64,000 bases of DNA from Eubacteriaceae bacterium (GTDB taxonomy: Bacteria; Bacillota; Clostridia; Eubacteriales; Anaerofustaceae): NCBI GenBank assembly GCA_017531485.1, contig JAFXKY010000052.1:1-64000 (forward strand), read 5' to 3'. Numbering within the stretch: the stretch's first letter is position 1; each line of letters starts with the position of its first letter. Both the position numbers and the translations under genes were made by a program. Shown here one piece after another: positions 60,738-64,000 of the stretch. The notes beneath the pieces were generated by a model. That model made no database searches, was not told the DNA's origin, and saw nothing but the letters and a program-made list of their open reading frames with translations.

Positions 60738-61691
60738 TTATCTCTGTTCTTTGTCGTAAGGTGTACCGCAGGCTTTCGGTGCCTGAGAGTTCTTGGATGT
60801 GAATATAAGAACGATGATAGTTGCGATGTACGGTGCCATTTTGTAGAAGTTTGTCGGGATGTTCAGCGCTACCATGAACGGGATCGTTGAATATGCGCTT
60901 GCAAGTGTCTTCATAAGTCCGAAGAAGATAGCTGCGAAGAAGATCTTCATCGGTTTCCACTGACCGAAGATGAGAACTGCGATGGCAAGGAATCCGTAGC
61001 CAGCAACGGAGGCGTTGAAGTTTACTGATGTGGGAACGACGAAGATAAGTCCGCCCATACCGCCGAGAAGACCGGAGATGATAACTCCGGCATAACGGAT
61101 CTTGTATACGTTTACGCCGACTGAGTCTGCAGCCTGCGGGAATTCACCGCACGCACGAAGACGAAGGCCGAATTTTGTCTTATAAAGTAAGAACCATGAT
61201 ACTACGAGGATCAACACTCCGATATAAGTTGAGATGTACGCATTTTTAAAGAACATTCCGCCGAGGATGGGGATCTTTGAAAGAATGGGTACTTCCTTGA
61301 TCTGGAACTGGTTGATGAATGAAACCTGCTGAACCTGCTGGATGATTCTTGCTGTGTAGATAGCGAATGCCGGAGCGAATGTATTGATCGCTGTACCGCT
61401 GATTGTCTGGTCAGCATTCATGTTGATTGATGCGTAAGCGTGAAGCAGGGACACGATCATGCCTGTGATGCCCGCAACGAGGAGTGAGAGGATGAATACG
61501 GGCTGTCCCGGAAGGATCGGCTGAACGTATTTCATAAAGAGAACTCCCGCAAAAGCTCCGAGGATCATGATGCCTTCCATTGCGATGTTTGTAACGCCGC
61601 TTCGTTCTGAGAAGAGTGCGCCGAGGGCTACGACCAGAAGCGGGATGGAGAAGATCATTGTCTGCTGGATAATGAAGTAAAAGATACTCAT
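60738..61691 (-). CDS. Nucleoside ABC transporter permease (NupQ/BmpC type)
   Basis: The 317-residue membrane permease of the branched-chain/nucleoside family has about 9 TM segments. Signatures are VALGALFSERSGVTNIAMEGIM near the N-terminus, TISGTAINTFAPAFAIY and the EAA-like FGLRLRACGEFPQAADSVGVNVYKIRYAGVIISGLLGGMGG. It should pair with the upstream permease, one subunit each, to import purine or pyrimidine nucleosides. The start overlaps the end of the upstream permease gene by 4 bases. Confidence 0.92.
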   Translation of the reverse strand: MSIFYFIIQQTMIFSIPLLVVALGALFSERSGVTNIAMEGIMILGAFAGVLFMKYVQPILPGQPVFILSLLVAGITGMIVSLLHAYASINMNADQTISGTAINTFAPAFAIYTARIIQQVQQVSFINQFQIKEVPILSKIPILGGMFFKNAYISTYIGVLILVVSWFLLYKTKFGLRLRACGEFPQAADSVGVNVYKIRYAGVIISGLLGGMGGLIFVVPTSVNFNASVAGYGFLAIAVLIFGQWKPMKIFFAAIFFGLMKTLASAYSTIPFMVALNIPTNFYKMAPYIATIIVLIFTSKNSQAPKACGTPYDKEQR

Positions 61692-62824
61692 TTCTCTTCA
61701 CCTGCTACTTTCTTTTGTTCTTTGTTGTTCTTTTTGGATTTGATCTTGGTAAGGATGTTCTTGAATGCTGCAGAGAATGCACTGCAGTAAATGATCGTTG
61801 CGATGATGATGTTGATAACTTCTGTTACGTATCCGTATCTCTGCATGAAGAATCCGCCCTGACGGAGGTAAGCGATGAATGTGCCTGCGAGGAAGATTCC
61901 GCCCGGATTTGAAAGACCGAGGAGAGCTACAGCGATGCCGTCAAAGCCGTCCTGCGGAAGAACGTCGACAACGGAGATGTATTTACCTGTGTTTGCGAGG
62001 TGAGCAAGTCCGCCTGCAAGGCCTGAAAGAGCACCTGCGATTACCATTGATAAGATAATGCATTTCTTTTCGTTGATGCCGGCATATTTACCTGCGTTCT
62101 GGTTGTAACCGCAGGCTTTGAGTTCGTAACCGAATGTTGTCTTGTTGAGGACGATGTATACGATAACTACGCATGCGATTGCGATAAGGATAGAAGCTGA
62201 GATGCTGCTGTCCGGGAAGATCAGATCAAGTCCTGCCCTGGGGATGTATGAACGGGGAGGAACTGTCTGGTTTCTCGTTGAGTCATAGATCGGTGAGAGG
62301 GGGATGAGGTGGTTTACGAGATATACGCCGATGTAGTTCATCATGATCGCCGTAATAACTTCGTTAACGTTTCTCGTCGCTTTCAGAAGTCCCGGAACGA
62401 ATGCCCAGAGCGCACCTGCGAGGGCTGAACCTGCGAGGGCTACGATCCAGAGAACTGAAGAGGGGATGAATGTCCATGTTGCGCTGATGTAGATACCTAC
62501 GAATGCGCCGACGAGGTACTGTCCCGAACCTCCGATGTTGAAAAGACCTGTCTTGAACGCAAAACCTACTGAAAGACCTGTCATGATGATAGGTGTTGCG
62601 AGATAAAATACGTTTCCGAGGCTCTTCATGCCGTCTGCAAATCCGCCTGTGAGAAGGGCGATAAGTCCGTCGAATGCGTATTTGCTGTTTGCGAAAATGA
62701 GCATTACAAATCCTACTGCAAGACCGAAAATAATGGCCATAATGGAGGATGCGAAGCTCTTGAATCCTTCTGTGCTTACGAAGGCATTGAATTTAGCGTG
62801 TAAGTTGGATGTTTTCTTCTGCAT
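61688..62824 (-). CDS. Nucleoside ABC transporter permease (NupP/BmpB type)
   Basis: The 378-residue partner permease has a longer N-terminus, about 9-10 TM segments and the signatures FKTGLFNIGGSGQYLVGA, RNVNEVITAIMMNYIGVYLVNHL and the EAA-like FGYELKACGYNQNAGKYAGINEKK. It ends in a Lys-rich tail. It overlaps the ATPase gene by one base and the downstream permease by four, a compact operon order ATPase-permease-permease. The BMP lipoprotein at 31990 is the likely binding protein. Confidence 0.92.
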   Translation of the reverse strand: MQKKTSNLHAKFNAFVSTEGFKSFASSIMAIIFGLAVGFVMLIFANSKYAFDGLIALLTGGFADGMKSLGNVFYLATPIIMTGLSVGFAFKTGLFNIGGSGQYLVGAFVGIYISATWTFIPSSVLWIVALAGSALAGALWAFVPGLLKATRNVNEVITAIMMNYIGVYLVNHLIPLSPIYDSTRNQTVPPRSYIPRAGLDLIFPDSSISASILIAIACVVIVYIVLNKTTFGYELKACGYNQNAGKYAGINEKKCIILSMVIAGALSGLAGGLAHLANTGKYISVVDVLPQDGFDGIAVALLGLSNPGGIFLAGTFIAYLRQGGFFMQRYGYVTEVINIIIATIIYCSAFSAAFKNILTKIKSKKNNKEQKKVAGEEK

Positions 62825-64000
62825 TATTTAACCTCCATCTTCTTGGAACCTGCCATATAAAGACCGAGTTCTTTAACGTCGACCTGTTTCGGGTCAAACT
62901 CACCGACGATCTCGCCTTCGTAAATAACGAGGATACGGTCGCTGAGGTTCATTACTTCGTCAAGTTCGAGGGAAATGAGAAGTACTGCCTTGCCGTTGTC
63001 GCGCTGTTCGACGATCTTTGAGTGGATGTATTCGATAGCACCTACGTCAAGACCACGTGTGGGCTGAACGGCGATAAGAAGGTCAGGATCTTTTGTGATC
63101 TCGCGGGCGATGATAGCTTTCTGCTGGTTACCGCCGGACATGCTTCTTACTGTCGTGATGGGGCCCTGTCCGCTTCTGATGTCGAACTGTTCGATGAGCT
63201 TTGTAGCGTTTTCGCGGATCTTGTCAAACTGCAGAAGTCCTTTTTTCTGGAATTTCGGTGTGAAGTATTCCTGAAGGATAAGGTTTTCTTCGAGGGAGTA
63301 TTCAAGCACGAGACCGTCTTTATGTCTGTCCTGAGGAATGTGTGAAATACCTTTGACAGAACGGCTTCTGATAGAAGCTTTGGAGATGTCTTCGCCGTTT
63401 AATGTGACTGTGCCGGATGAGATGGGCATGATGCCTGAAAGAGCGTAAGCAAGCTCTGTCTGGCCGTTGCCGTCAATACCTGCGATACAGAGGATCTCAC
63501 CTTTTTTAACGTCGAAAGTAACGTTGTTGAGTTTATTTTTCTGTGCGTTCTTGTTTGTTTTGAGGCAAAGGTCTTTTACTGACAAAACAGCTTCTCCCGG
63601 ATTGGCGTCTTCTTTTGAAACCTGGAGCTGAACTTTTCTTCCGACCATCATTTCGGACATTTCTTCGGCAGTCGTCTTTGATACGTCGACTGTGTCAATA
63701 TATTTACCTTTTCTGAGGATCGTGCAGCGGTCTGCGACCTGTTTGATTTCGTTGAGCTTATGAGTGATGAAGATGATTGATTTGCCTTCCTGGGCAAGTT
63801 TTCTCATGATCTTGATAAGTTCTTCGATTTCCTGAGGTGTAAGAACGGCTGTCGGTTCGTCGAAAATGAGGATGTCGTTGTCGCGATAGATCATTTTGAG
63901 GATCTCTACTCGCTGCTGCATACCTACTGTAATGTCGTCGATCTTGCTGTCCGGATCTACCATGAGGCGGTACTGCGTTGAAAGTTCCATTACTTTCTCT
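62824..64000 (-). CDS. Nucleoside ABC transporter ATP-binding protein (N-terminus beyond window)
   Basis: The visible 392 residues lack the start and the first Walker A. The first nucleotide-binding domain shows a signature VGMQQRVEI, Walker [16 protein letters not shown] and switch ITHKL. The second has the degenerate Walker [11 protein letters not shown], signature [14 protein letters not shown] and Walker [13 protein letters not shown] (Gln-Pro for Glu-Pro), which is normal in this tandem-domain family. The gene continues past the right edge, so an in-frame ATG at 63990 is not the real start. Confidence 0.93.
   Translation of the reverse strand, partial: EKVMELSTQYRLMVDPDSKIDDITVGMQQRVEILKMIYRDNDILIFDEPTAVLTPQEIEELIKIMRKLAQEGKSIIFITHKLNEIKQVADRCTILRKGKYIDTVDVSKTTAEEMSEMMVGRKVQLQVSKEDANPGEAVLSVKDLCLKTNKNAQKNKLNNVTFDVKKGEILCIAGIDGNGQTELAYALSGIMPISSGTVTLNGEDISKASIRSRSVKGISHIPQDRHKDGLVLEYSLEENLILQEYFTPKFQKKGLLQFDKIRENATKLIEQFDIRSGQGPITTVRSMSGGNQQKAIIAREITKDPDLLIAVQPTRGLDVGAIEYIHSKIVEQRDNGKAVLLISLELDEVMNLSDRILVIYEGEIVGEFDPKQVDVKELGLYMAGSKKMEVK

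Noticed and set aside
63024-63990. Start of the ABC ATPase at the ATG at 63990
   Set aside because: The frame continues without a stop to the window edge and the first Walker A motif is missing, so the true start is outside.

Overview
The window reads as chromosomal DNA of an anaerobic, spore-lineage member of the Firmicutes (class Clostridia). The evidence is the set of spore-lineage genes (spoVS, spoIIP, a dacF-type carboxypeptidase, a sigG fragment), MurT/GatD, RecD2, long-form HPF, purine-rich Shine-Dalgarno sites (AGGAGG) before nearly every gene, and TTGACA/TATAAT promoters. I cannot place it to genus. No phage, insertion sequence, CRISPR array or toxin-antitoxin module was seen. The left edge cuts a 5S rRNA gene, and the right edge cuts a nucleoside-type ABC ATPase gene.

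Layout. 0-3 kb: the end of an rRNA operon, a small membrane protein, an XpaC-like protein and an arylamine N-acetyltransferase. 3.3-11 kb: a forward run of cell-wall and DNA-repair genes, murT-gatD-ymdB-spoVS, then yigZ-ruvA-ruvB-queA and an ornithine carbamoyltransferase. 11-13.4 kb: a lipoprotein, a DacF-like carboxypeptidase and a sigG gene that stops abruptly after region 2. 13.5-16 kb: two near-duplicate uroporphyrinogen-decarboxylase-fold (MtaA/MtbA-like) proteins with matching promoters. 16-20.5 kb: the minimal iron-sulfur assembly pair sufC-sufB, and larE-larB-larC for the nickel-pincer cofactor. 20.5-24.4 kb: two secreted dockerin proteins. 24.4-31.8 kb: zapA, dnaE, yccF, miaA and a PLP lyase. 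32-34.4 kb: a BMP-type nucleoside-binding lipoprotein and a third UROD-fold protein, both with very uniform codon use. 34.4-39.8 kb: a ferritin-like protein, asparaginase, CoA-disulfide reductase-rhodanese and a lipoprotein. 39.8-51.5 kb: tRNA-Asn, recD2, hpf, a giant acidic DUF5317-like membrane protein, spoIIP, a structured leader or small RNA, rpsT, acpS, fmdE, comF and DUF3786. 51.6-55 kb: pyruvate carboxylase. 55-60.3 kb: three GPH/MFS-type transporters. 60.7-64 kb: permeases and ATPase of a nucleoside ABC importer, whose likely binding protein is the BMP lipoprotein 28 kb away.

Functional reading (inference). UROD-fold methyltransferase-like proteins, GPH transporters and the BMP system suggest uptake and fermentation of small organic solutes. 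The short uniform codon set and the stem-loops near the 5' ends of several of these transcripts suggest that they are strongly expressed.

Most unusual points: the truncated sigG; a GatD that lacks both catalytic residues; a 14-bp-stem RNA behind a strong promoter upstream of rpsT; a possible small RNA next to the sigG break; a shared inverted repeat in two transporter leaders; and a protein of about 900 residues that is mostly Glu/Val/Ile.
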